Part shown: in pieces, positions 30,235-36,516 of the stretch | Numbering within the stretch: position 1 is the stretch's first letter | Layout of the letters: every line of letters starts with the position of its first letter | Source: BMS3ABIN04 sp964553325 | GTDB lineage: Bacteria > Bacteroidota > Ignavibacteria > Ignavibacteriales > Melioribacteraceae | Length of the DNA: 36,516 nt | Assembly (NCBI GenBank): GCA_964553325.1 | Contig: CAZKKI010000018.1 | Span: 1-36,516, forward strand | Reading direction: 5' to 3' | The notes under the pieces: generated by a model | Told to the model about the DNA's origin: nothing | Databases searched by the model: none | Seen by the model: the letters and a program-made list of their open reading frames with translations, nothing else | Position numbers and translations under genes: made by a program

Positions 30235-30736
30235 AATTTTAAGGGATTTGCTTTCGGCAATAGAAAACAAACCGAAAACGGCAGAGCAATCATCCGCACA
30301 AAATATCGAAAACGAGGAAACCAAAGACGAACCGAGAAGCATTGAAATTGCAACGTGCGCACTGTTTTTGGAAATTGCCAATTCCGACGATCACTTCGAC
30401 GAACGGGAAAGAGAAAAAATAATTTCGATTATGAAAAATACTTTTAATCTGAACGACGAAGAAATTAACGATATTATGAAAGTAACAAACGAAGAAGTGA
30501 AAAAAAGCGTAAGCATTTACGAATTTACCGATATTATAAATCAACATTACAACTACGAAGAGAAAATCAAAATAATAGAAAATTTATGGAGGATTGTTCT
30601 TGCCGATAACGAACTGCACAAATACGAAGATTATATGATAAGATTGATTAGCACTAATTTGCATGTTTCACACCGCGACTTCATAGCGGCGAAGTTGAAA
30701 GTAAAAGAAGAGATGAAAAACGAAAATACCGATTAA
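30227..30736 (+). CDS. TerB-family (COG4103-like) helical protein
   Basis: A 169-residue soluble protein with a charged, low-complexity N-terminal region (about 10-40) and then an all-helical TerB-like domain: two similar halves each starting with an Asp/Glu-rich loop (ANSDDHFDEREREKI and ADNELHKYEDYMI), which in TerB bind metal. The family is named for tellurite resistance, yet many members have unclear housekeeping roles. ATG 30227 lies inside the last codons of malQ with GAGGTGG just upstream, so translation is probably coupled. No other ter genes are near, so I would not infer tellurite resistance. Confidence 0.82.
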   Translation: MIKILRDLLSAIENKPKTAEQSSAQNIENEETKDEPRSIEIATCALFLEIANSDDHFDEREREKIISIMKNTFNLNDEEINDIMKVTNEEVKKSVSIYEFTDIINQHYNYEEKIKIIENLWRIVLADNELHKYEDYMIRLISTNLHVSHRDFIAAKLKVKEEMKNENTD

Positions 30737-30788
30737 TTTGCAGTGAAGTTTAATAAATCCGTTAGAAAGTATTCTGTAAAAAAATAAA

Positions 30789-30813
30789 GGGGCAAAGCTT
30801 CGGACTTTGCCCC
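30789..30813 (-). terminator. Strong intrinsic terminator for the acyl-CoA ligase gene
   Basis: GGGGCAAAG (30789-30797) and CTTTGCCCC (30805-30813) form a perfect 9-bp stem with a 7-base loop. On the minus strand it is followed by TTTATTTTTTT, so it ends the ligase transcript 17 bases after its stop. On plus the stem could also slow RNA polymerase leaving the TerB-like gene, but it lacks a T run there. Confidence 0.92.
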
Positions 30814-30830
30814 GTCCGTTAACAATGATT

Positions 30831-32660
30831 CTAATTTTTTCTTTCCAAAGCGCTGTACATATCTTCGATTAAATCCCGGTACCTTTCCTCAATTACTTTT
30901 CTTCTGATTTTTAACGACGGCGTAACTTCCCCGTTTTCGATTGTGAAAGGACGTTCGAGCAACGTGAATTTTCTTACCCTTTCGAAGTTTGCCAGTTTCT
31001 TTTGGAATTCGTTAAATTCCTTTTCCAGCAATTCGTTTATCTGTTTCAACTTAACGAGTTCTTTTTCGTCTTTGTAAGAAATCCTATGAGCGTCGGCATA
31101 TTCTTTAAGCGCTTCAAAATCGGGTACGACCAAAGCGGTTAAAAACATTCTTCTGTCGCCTATCAGCACAAACTGATCGATGTATTTGCTTGCAAGGAAC
31201 AAGTTTTCAATCGGCGTTGGTGCAACATATTTTCCGCCCGAAGTTTTGAATAAATGTTTTTTCCTGTCGGTTATTATCAAAAATCCTTCGGCGTCGAACA
31301 CTCCGATATCGCCGGTGTGCAACCAACCGTCTTTCAATACTTCTTCGGTCTCTTTTTTCTTTTTAAAATAGCCTTGCATAATATTCGGACCCGAAGCGAG
31401 GATTTCACCGTCTTGTGCAATTTTCACTTCCACACCCGGAATCGGTTTACCGACCGTACCGAATTTATAATCGTTCAACCTGTTAACGGAAATTACCGGG
31501 GAAGATTCGGTTAATCCGTAACCTTCGATAATCAACAACCCGACGGCTTCAAAAAACTGACCGAGTTCGCGCGATAATGCCGCTCCGCCCGAAATGAAAA
31601 ACCTCAAGTTGCCTCCGGTTCTTGCACGGATTTTGTTAAATACTAATTTTTCAGCTAATTTATATTTTAAGTTCAAACCGACCGGAACTCCACCGGGCGA
31701 TTTCTTTTTAGCCATATATTCTTTTCCCGTTTCAATTGCCCAACGGAATATCTTTTGTTTTTTCTCCGGCTCTTTTTCGATATTACGGATTATTCTGGAG
31801 TAAATTCTCTCGAACAACCGCGGAACAGCCGTCATTAATGTCGGTTTAATTTCAAGCATGTTAGTCGAAATTTTTTCTATTCCCTCCGCGTAAGCAATTG
31901 TTGAGCCGCCCGAAAGAGCTGTATAATATCCGGCCATTCTCTCAAAAATATGACTCAGTGGAAGAAACGAAAGGAACGTATCGGACTCCCCGATTTCGAA
32001 AATTTGATGCACCGCCGTAACGTTCGACATGATATTTTTGTGTGTCAGCAGAACGCCTTTCGGTTCGCCGGTTGTACCGGAAGTATAAATTATGGTGCAC
32101 AAATCGTCTTCGCGGTTAAGTTCGCTTTGCTCTTTGTAATAATCCGGATGTTCTTTTCCGAATTCCCTTCCCATTTCCTGAACTTCGTTGAACATGTAAA
32201 CGTCTTTGGGTCTTTCTTGCTTAATCGGGTTCATTACAACGATGAATTTAAGATATTTCAGCTTATTGCGGACTTTCAAAATTTTGTTCAGGTGAAGTTC
32301 GGTCGATATAATAATTCCCACCGCTTCGGAATCGTTCAAAATATATTGCACCGTATCGGCGGTCGATATCGGGTAAAGCGGAACGTTAACCGCTCCGAGT
32401 CCTAAAATTGCAAAATCACTGTAAGCCCACTCAACCCTGTTTTCGGAAATGATTGCGACTTTATCGCCCCGCTTAACTCCCAGCGACGCCAAACCCATAG
32501 CCAACGATTCCGTTTGTTCTTTAAATTCGTCGTAAGAAATATCGGTATATTTACCATCGACCTTTCTTTTAAATACCGGTTTGTTTTTTCTGTTCACGTA
32601 TTGTGAAGTAAGAAAGTTAAAAATATCCGGTATTGTTTTCATATCGCTAAGTAAAGGCAT
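30831..32660 (-). CDS. AMP-forming long-chain acyl-CoA synthetase (FadD15-like)
   Basis: A 609-residue adenylate-forming enzyme that activates fatty acids with ATP and coenzyme A. Motif A3 is TIIYTSGTTGEPKGV; GYGLTESSPV is the A5 motif; HTGDIGVFDAEGFL (A7) and the ITDRKKHLFKTSGGKYVAPTPIE segment (A8 and linker) follow. Length and the SGGKY form match the long-chain group also called FadD15. GGGAGA lies about 7 bases before ATG 32660. It lies 80 bases after the NagX-like gene and may share its transcript. Substrate chain length cannot be told from sequence. Confidence 0.92.
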   Translation of the reverse strand: MPLLSDMKTIPDIFNFLTSQYVNRKNKPVFKRKVDGKYTDISYDEFKEQTESLAMGLASLGVKRGDKVAIISENRVEWAYSDFAILGLGAVNVPLYPISTADTVQYILNDSEAVGIIISTELHLNKILKVRNKLKYLKFIVVMNPIKQERPKDVYMFNEVQEMGREFGKEHPDYYKEQSELNREDDLCTIIYTSGTTGEPKGVLLTHKNIMSNVTAVHQIFEIGESDTFLSFLPLSHIFERMAGYYTALSGGSTIAYAEGIEKISTNMLEIKPTLMTAVPRLFERIYSRIIRNIEKEPEKKQKIFRWAIETGKEYMAKKKSPGGVPVGLNLKYKLAEKLVFNKIRARTGGNLRFFISGGAALSRELGQFFEAVGLLIIEGYGLTESSPVISVNRLNDYKFGTVGKPIPGVEVKIAQDGEILASGPNIMQGYFKKKKETEEVLKDGWLHTGDIGVFDAEGFLIITDRKKHLFKTSGGKYVAPTPIENLFLASKYIDQFVLIGDRRMFLTALVVPDFEALKEYADAHRISYKDEKELVKLKQINELLEKEFNEFQKKLANFERVRKFTLLERPFTIENGEVTPSLKIRRKVIEERYRDLIEDMYSALERKN

Positions 32661-32740
32661 ATCTTCTCTCCCACGATTTGTTTATGTTTAATTTATATTT
32701 GTAAAAAAATCCAAATCGTAAATCCGCTTTCCCCGATGGG

Positions 32741-33862
32741 TTACACCTTAATGAAAATCTTCTTTTCGTACAAAATCCACATTAAACCCAACCACAACAA
32801 AACGTACGTAATTGCCATCAGCAGCGAAGCGTTAATCGGCGATAACCACGAAGCGAAAAAATTGGTATAAAGGTAATGTTTAAGCGTAATTAACTTACCG
32901 TTTGAATCCGTTACTTTCGTAAGATATAAAATTTTTGCAACAATCCCCGAAAGAAAAAACACTGTAATTGCGTTCAATCCGTAAACTTGGAAAGGTTTAG
33001 CCCACCAAGTTATGCCTTTAACGTCGATGAACCAATAACATACGGCGAGAAACTGCAAAGCCAATCCGCCCGTGTAAAGAACGTAGGAACTTGTCCAAAT
33101 GTTTTTGTTCATCGGGAACCACATATCCCAAACATAGCCGGCAAACATTGCGAACACACCGTAAACGAACATGTAAACGGTTTTTTCCGTTTTATCTTTT
33201 TTAGATGCGAGGAGATGCCCGGTAAGCACACCCAGCATGCCCGTGGAAATTGCGGGAATAGTGCTCAACACACCTTCGGGGTCCCAGGTTTTGGTTGCCC
33301 GCCACATGTGCCCATCCAGCAACAACCTATCGAGCCAAGCCGCAAGGTTTTTACCCTTTTCCAAGGTGGCATAACCCAAATCGGGCACGGGAATTAACGT
33401 CATTACCGCCCAGTATAAAATCAATAAAAAGAAAGTGATAAAGATTTGGAATTTGAAATCCGATTTCAGAAAAATGAAAGCCGAAACAAGGTACACCACG
33501 GCAATTCGCTGGAGTACACCCGGTATTCTAATCGTCGATAAATCGAATTCCGGGAAGCCCGCCATAATTAAACCCAACAGAAACAACGTTGCGCTTCTTC
33601 TTAAAATTTTAAGCAGAATTTTGTTCAGATCTTCGCCCCTCTGTTTTCTTTTCGATAAAGACAAGGTAATTGCAACACCCATAATGAAAAGAAAGAAAGG
33701 AAAGATTAAATCGGTCGGTGTGCAACCGTTCCATTCGGCATGTTCCAGCGCGGGGTAAACATGACTCCAAGAACCCGGATTGTTAACCAGAATCATTCCG
33801 GCAATTGTAATTCCTCTGAAAACATCCAAGGAAATCAGTCGTTTTTTAGGATCAACACTCAT
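32741..33862 (-). CDS. NagX/HGSNAT-like membrane acyltransferase (DUF5009/COG4299)
   Basis: A 373-residue integral membrane protein with about ten hydrophobic segments. The start LISLDVFRGITIAGMILVNNPG and the GCTPTDLIFPFFLFIMG segment (the latter with a conserved Asp) are hallmarks of COG4299, related to human heparan-alpha-glucosaminide N-acetyltransferase and to NagX of amino-sugar operons. Such proteins may acylate sugars across the inner membrane. The conserved RIPGVLQRIAVVY segment is present. It starts at ATG 33862 and is divergent from the DedA gene. Family assignment is good; substrate is not known. Confidence 0.87.
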   Translation of the reverse strand: MSVDPKKRLISLDVFRGITIAGMILVNNPGSWSHVYPALEHAEWNGCTPTDLIFPFFLFIMGVAITLSLSKRKQRGEDLNKILLKILRRSATLFLLGLIMAGFPEFDLSTIRIPGVLQRIAVVYLVSAFIFLKSDFKFQIFITFFLLILYWAVMTLIPVPDLGYATLEKGKNLAAWLDRLLLDGHMWRATKTWDPEGVLSTIPAISTGMLGVLTGHLLASKKDKTEKTVYMFVYGVFAMFAGYVWDMWFPMNKNIWTSSYVLYTGGLALQFLAVCYWFIDVKGITWWAKPFQVYGLNAITVFFLSGIVAKILYLTKVTDSNGKLITLKHYLYTNFFASWLSPINASLLMAITYVLLWLGLMWILYEKKIFIKV

Positions 33863-34023
33863 GGTTTATGTATATTTTAACCCAGAATTTCGTTAAACCG
33901 GATGTGTGACTTGCAATACGTTATATTCGTTTCTTTCCACTAATTTTCCGATGAATATTTTTTAGTGACAAATATAATTTTTCCGTATTATTAAAAGTCA
34001 TTTTCCAATATATAAAATTATTT

Positions 34024-34638
34024 ATGAAACTGATAAGAAAAATATACGATTGGGTTTTGCATTGGGCGGAAACGCCATACGGACCGGTTGCACTATTTTT
34101 ATTGGCTTTTGCCGAATCGTCGTTTTTCCCCGTACCGCCCGATGCTTTGTTGATTGCGCTTGTTCTCGGTGCGCGTAAAAAAGCTTTCCGGTTGGCTGCA
34201 AACTCAACAACGGCTTCGGTTTTGGGCGCATTGCTCGGTTACGGCATCGGTTATTTCGCATGGTGGAACGGTCCGGGTAATTTTTCCGATATTGCAAATT
34301 TCTTCTTTGCTAACATTCCGGGTTTTACAGAAGATTTGTTTTATAACGTAAAGGAAATGTACGATAAATACAATTTCTGGATTGTTTTTACCGCCGGTTT
34401 CACCCCGATTCCCTATAAAGTTTTCACCATTTCCGCCGGCGCCTTCGATATAAACTTGCTTATGTTTGTCTTGGCCTCGGTTGTAAGCAGAGGCGCTAGA
34501 TTTTTCCTTGTTGCCGGTTTAATCTGGAAATTCGGAGAGCAGATTAAAGCATTTATCGATAAATATTTCGATTGGCTGGCAATTGCTTTCACGGTTTTGC
34601 TAATCGGCGGTTTTGTGGTTATCAATTACATGTTTTAG
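34024..34638 (+). CDS. DedA/YqaA-family inner-membrane protein
   Basis: A 204-residue protein of the VTT/SNARE-associated (DedA) superfamily, YqaA branch. A re-entrant-type segment, FAESSFFPVPPDALL (about 29-43), and the FTPIPYKVFTISAGAF segment (about 130-145) are the family's conserved half-hairpins, with acidic and Pro residues kept. C-terminal helices contain SRGARF. Relatives transport or scramble polyprenyl-phosphate or phospholipids. It starts at ATG 34024 in a 161-base region divergent from the NagX-like gene and is ended by the terminator at 34643-34671. It is probably a single-gene transcript. Confidence 0.88.
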   Translation: MKLIRKIYDWVLHWAETPYGPVALFLLAFAESSFFPVPPDALLIALVLGARKKAFRLAANSTTASVLGALLGYGIGYFAWWNGPGNFSDIANFFFANIPGFTEDLFYNVKEMYDKYNFWIVFTAGFTPIPYKVFTISAGAFDINLLMFVLASVVSRGARFFLVAGLIWKFGEQIKAFIDKYFDWLAIAFTVLLIGGFVVINYMF

Positions 34639-34642
34639 CTCC

Positions 34643-34671
34643 AAAAGCCCGGCATAAAAAGCCGGGCTTTT
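34643..34671 (+). terminator. Intrinsic terminator for the DedA/YqaA gene
   Basis: AAAAGCCCGGC (34643-34653) pairs perfectly with GCCGGGCTTTT (34661-34671) around a 7-base loop, ending in a run of T at 34668-34673, 5 bases after the stop. It is the cleanest terminator in the window and also marks the left limit of the integrase region. Confidence 0.95.
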
Positions 34672-34783
34672 TTATTTCCCGTTTTAGAACAATGGTGTAT
34701 TTGTTGCGGAATACGAGTTTTCCACGTTTTAACCGGCTTTTAAAATACAAACTAAATTTTAAAATTACTTATAATTTTATCAT

Positions 34784-35626
34784 TTAAATTTTAAGTTTAT
34801 CGGCAGGACTTTTGATTTTGTTGATTGAGTATGAAGAGACATGAGTATAAATTTGAGTAGTTTCAAGTCGTTTATGACCCAATAATTCTTGTATATAACG
34901 AATATCCGTTCCTTCGTCTAACAAGTGGGTTGCAAAGCTGTGACGCAGTGTATGGACGGTGGCTTTCTTTTTTATACCGGCCCTTCTTAATGCTCTTTTG
35001 AATACGGATTGTACACTTTTGGGACTATATTTTCCACCGTTTTGACCTTCAATAATATAACGCTTTGGTTTATATGCTTTGTAATATTCTCTTAACAACT
35101 TTAAAACATTTCCGGAAAGCATAACATACCTGTCCTTTTTCCCCTTTGCGGATCTTATATGAATTTTCATCGCTTCGGAATCAATATCACTAATTTCCAA
35201 ATTAACAAGTTCACTTAAACGTAATCCTGCAGAATAAATTAATACCAAAATAGTCTTATGTTTTAAGTTTCCGGTTACGTTTAAAATTTTAGATATTTCT
35301 TTAGCGGATAAAACTGTCGGTAGAACACTCGGTTTCCTCAAATTTATATTCAACGATTCCGGAACAGGTTTCTTTAAAACATTCAAGTAAAGATATCTTA
35401 TTGTTGCAACAACTTGCTTCATTGAAGAGTACGAATAATCCTTTTCCGTTTTGCAGAAATAAAGATAATCTTGGATTTCTTTATCGGTTACTTCTTTAAC
35501 GTTAAGTTTGCCAACATATTCCAAGAACAATTTCAAAGCCGAAACATAATTTCTAATTGTTTGCTCCGAATAATTTTCTATAATAAGCTTATTTTTAAAT
35601 TTTTTAATGATTTCTTGTTTTAACAT
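34784..35626 (-). CDS. Tyrosine recombinase, integron-integrase-like but lacking the IntI insert
   Basis: From ATG 35626 this is 280 residues. The N-terminal SAM-like DNA-binding domain (about 1-90) leads into the catalytic domain with Arg136 (GLRLSEL), Lys161/163 region (SAKGKKDR), His225 and Arg228 (HTLRH), His251 (LLGH) and nucleophile Tyr260. The C-terminal SPADKL recalls the RSPLD end of integron integrases, yet the segment between Lys and HxxR is short and has no room for the additional domain of canonical IntI. An in-frame ATG at 35671 would add 15 mostly hydrophobic residues that overlap the att-like site, so 35626 is preferred. It is divergent from the AT-rich ORF at 35746, as in integrons. 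Xer-like recombinase is the safe name. Confidence 0.88.
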   Translation of the reverse strand: MLKQEIIKKFKNKLIIENYSEQTIRNYVSALKLFLEYVGKLNVKEVTDKEIQDYLYFCKTEKDYSYSSMKQVVATIRYLYLNVLKKPVPESLNINLRKPSVLPTVLSAKEISKILNVTGNLKHKTILVLIYSAGLRLSELVNLEISDIDSEAMKIHIRSAKGKKDRYVMLSGNVLKLLREYYKAYKPKRYIIEGQNGGKYSPKSVQSVFKRALRRAGIKKKATVHTLRHSFATHLLDEGTDIRYIQELLGHKRLETTQIYTHVSSYSINKIKSPADKLKI

Positions 35627-35670
35627 ATATAAAATCTTATATTTCGTAATATATAGGTATAAATATAACA

Positions 35671-35718
35671 TATAGTCCCGCTATACGCAATTGCGTATAT
35701 TGAGACGTTGTGTGCCAT
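35671..35718. other. Putative attI/attC-like recombination site
   Basis: Between the integrase and the first divergent ORF lies TATAG-N5-CTATA (35671-35685), overlapped by an 18-bp perfect palindrome TATACGCAATTGCGTATA (35682-35699), followed by GTTGTGTGCC (35707-35716). The last resembles the GTTRRRY core at the start of an integron cassette, with one departure from the pattern. Position, dyads and core together suggest the integration site of the recombinase. A matching attC at the far end of the first cassette would lie outside the window. Confidence 0.55.
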
Positions 35719-35745
35719 TAGATTAAGAATAAAAAAGGAAATAAA

Positions 35746-36516
35746 ATGTATTACCCTGAGAAAATTGAAGAAATAAGTTATGAGCCAGAACACATTACAA
35801 AAGTTGTTTCTGAAATTGAAAGTAATTTTCATAAATATTTTGATGATTATGTTGTAAGTGAAAATGGCAATTTGTCTGATGAATTAGATATTTCATCGTT
35901 AGCTGAGAAATTCAAAATATCAACCAAAGCAAAAAAGAAAGAGGTTAATAAGAAAGATAATTTGAGCAGAATTATAGGTGAAGCCATAAATCATTTTGAA
36001 AAAGATAGAAACAAATACATTGATTTGTTAGATATTGAAACACTTGAAGAATATGAAACAGATGCAAGTTATTTTAAAGACACGATTTTAAGAAACCAAT
36101 GTCCAATTATTCAGCATACATTACAAAATAAAAAAGCAAAAGAATTAGATAAATACAGATACGAATTTAATGCATCTGACCCGACTGAATTGCTTGAAAC
36201 AATAAAGAATATAACAATATTTTCGGATAAATATAAAAATGAGATAGCTCAATCAATTGACTTTAACAAAATTGAATATGTTGATGATTTACATATTTCA
36301 GAACTTGAAGAAGAAGATTATATCGTTTTTGGGGTAATTGGGGGTGGAATTAAAAGTCATTTTTTATTTAAAAAACATCCCGACTTATTTGCTTATAGAA
36401 GTAGAGAAGCTGTTTGGTCATTATGGTATTTAACATCAAAAAAGAAATTCGGGTGTAAACAAGATTCTGAATTTTTGATGATTAACTTAAAGGACAACAC
36501 CACTCAACAAAATTAT
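35746..36516 (+). CDS. AT-rich ORF of unknown function, first putative cassette gene (3' end cut)
   Basis: From ATG 35746 an open frame of 257 codons continues past the window edge. AAGGA sits about 6 bases upstream. The visible protein is hydrophilic, rich in Asp, Glu, Lys, Ile and Asn with no signal peptide or membrane segment. The most distinctive part is near residues 200-235, with GVIGGGIKSHFLF, a HPDLF step and SREAVWSLWYL, which looks like a conserved fold end but which I do not recognise. Base composition departs sharply from the chromosome: G+C is 30 of 120 in bases 35761-35880 and CpG is rare (about seven in 771 bases). This fits recent transfer. Function cannot be assigned. Confidence 0.75.
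   Translation, partial: MYYPEKIEEISYEPEHITKVVSEIESNFHKYFDDYVVSENGNLSDELDISSLAEKFKISTKAKKKEVNKKDNLSRIIGEAINHFEKDRNKYIDLLDIETLEEYETDASYFKDTILRNQCPIIQHTLQNKKAKELDKYRYEFNASDPTELLETIKNITIFSDKYKNEIAQSIDFNKIEYVDDLHISELEEEDYIVFGVIGGGIKSHFLFKKHPDLFAYRSREAVWSLWYLTSKKKFGCKQDSEFLMINLKDNTTQQNY

Noticed and set aside
29737..30381. A 214-codon minus-strand frame opposite malQ and the TerB-like gene
   Set aside because: It spans the overlap of two well-supported genes, is Phe/Val-rich in the manner of antisense frames and resembles no family.
30227..30736. Tellurite-resistance function for the TerB-like gene
   Set aside because: There are no terA, terC, terD or terZ neighbours; the family name alone does not support this role.
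31950..32405. A 151-codon plus-strand frame opposite the acyl-CoA ligase
   Set aside because: It lies fully inside conserved AMP-binding domain coding sequence and has shadow-like composition.

Overview
The window looks like a chromosomal segment from a low-to-moderate GC Gram-negative bacterium of the Bacteroidota/Chlorobiota group, most likely near the Ignavibacteria. The clues are a BshC bacillithiol-synthesis protein, a TonB-dependent receptor with a carboxypeptidase-regulatory N-terminal domain followed by a DUF4249-type lipoprotein, several outer-membrane barrels, weak or absent Shine-Dalgarno sequences at many starts, and a B12-dependent ribonucleotide reductase. The placement is inferred from protein content alone.

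Left block (1-8460, all minus strand): a compact run of nine genes reading leftward. Two related DUF1207-like outer-membrane proteins (7597-8460 and 890-1714) bracket a set of six genes with almost no spacing: a radical SAM/SPASM enzyme, an LPG-synthase-TM-type membrane protein, two membrane-anchored family-2 glycosyltransferases, a NodB-type deacetylase with no export signal and a second radical SAM enzyme. A site-2-type M50 metalloprotease follows and runs off the left edge. This looks like a pathway making and moving an unidentified envelope glycolipid or lipid-linked sugar, and it is one of the two most interesting regions.

Core block (8627-24411): bshC on plus; then a leftward housekeeping operon ymdB-like, folD, deoC, hicB-like, trmH, aroA and a cytochrome c lipoprotein, joined by small gaps or stop/start overlaps. 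Next are a TonB receptor/DUF4249 pair, a small coiled-coil-like protein, a CBU_0592-like membrane protein, a DnaQ-type exonuclease fused to a UvrC-like GIY-YIG nuclease, an MgtC/DUF4010 membrane protein and htpG. Two convergent gene pairs share a TTAA as both stop codons.

Right-central block (24587-34638): the B12-dependent ribonucleotide reductase nrdJ, whose 5' region contains inverted repeats with mutually exclusive pairing; a structured 0.5 kb intergenic stretch; malQ and a TerB-like gene translationally coupled; an AMP-forming acyl-CoA ligase; a NagX-like acyltransferase; and a DedA/YqaA membrane protein. Four intrinsic terminators are clear.

Right edge (34784-36516): a tyrosine recombinase on minus, then about 120 bases holding an 18-bp perfect palindrome and an attC/attI-like core (GTTGTGTGCC), then a divergent, very AT-rich, CpG-poor ORF of unknown function that runs off the right edge. 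This is the layout of the start of an integron or integron-like cassette array, but the integrase appears to lack the extra domain of canonical IntI proteins. It is the best candidate here for an undescribed mobile system.
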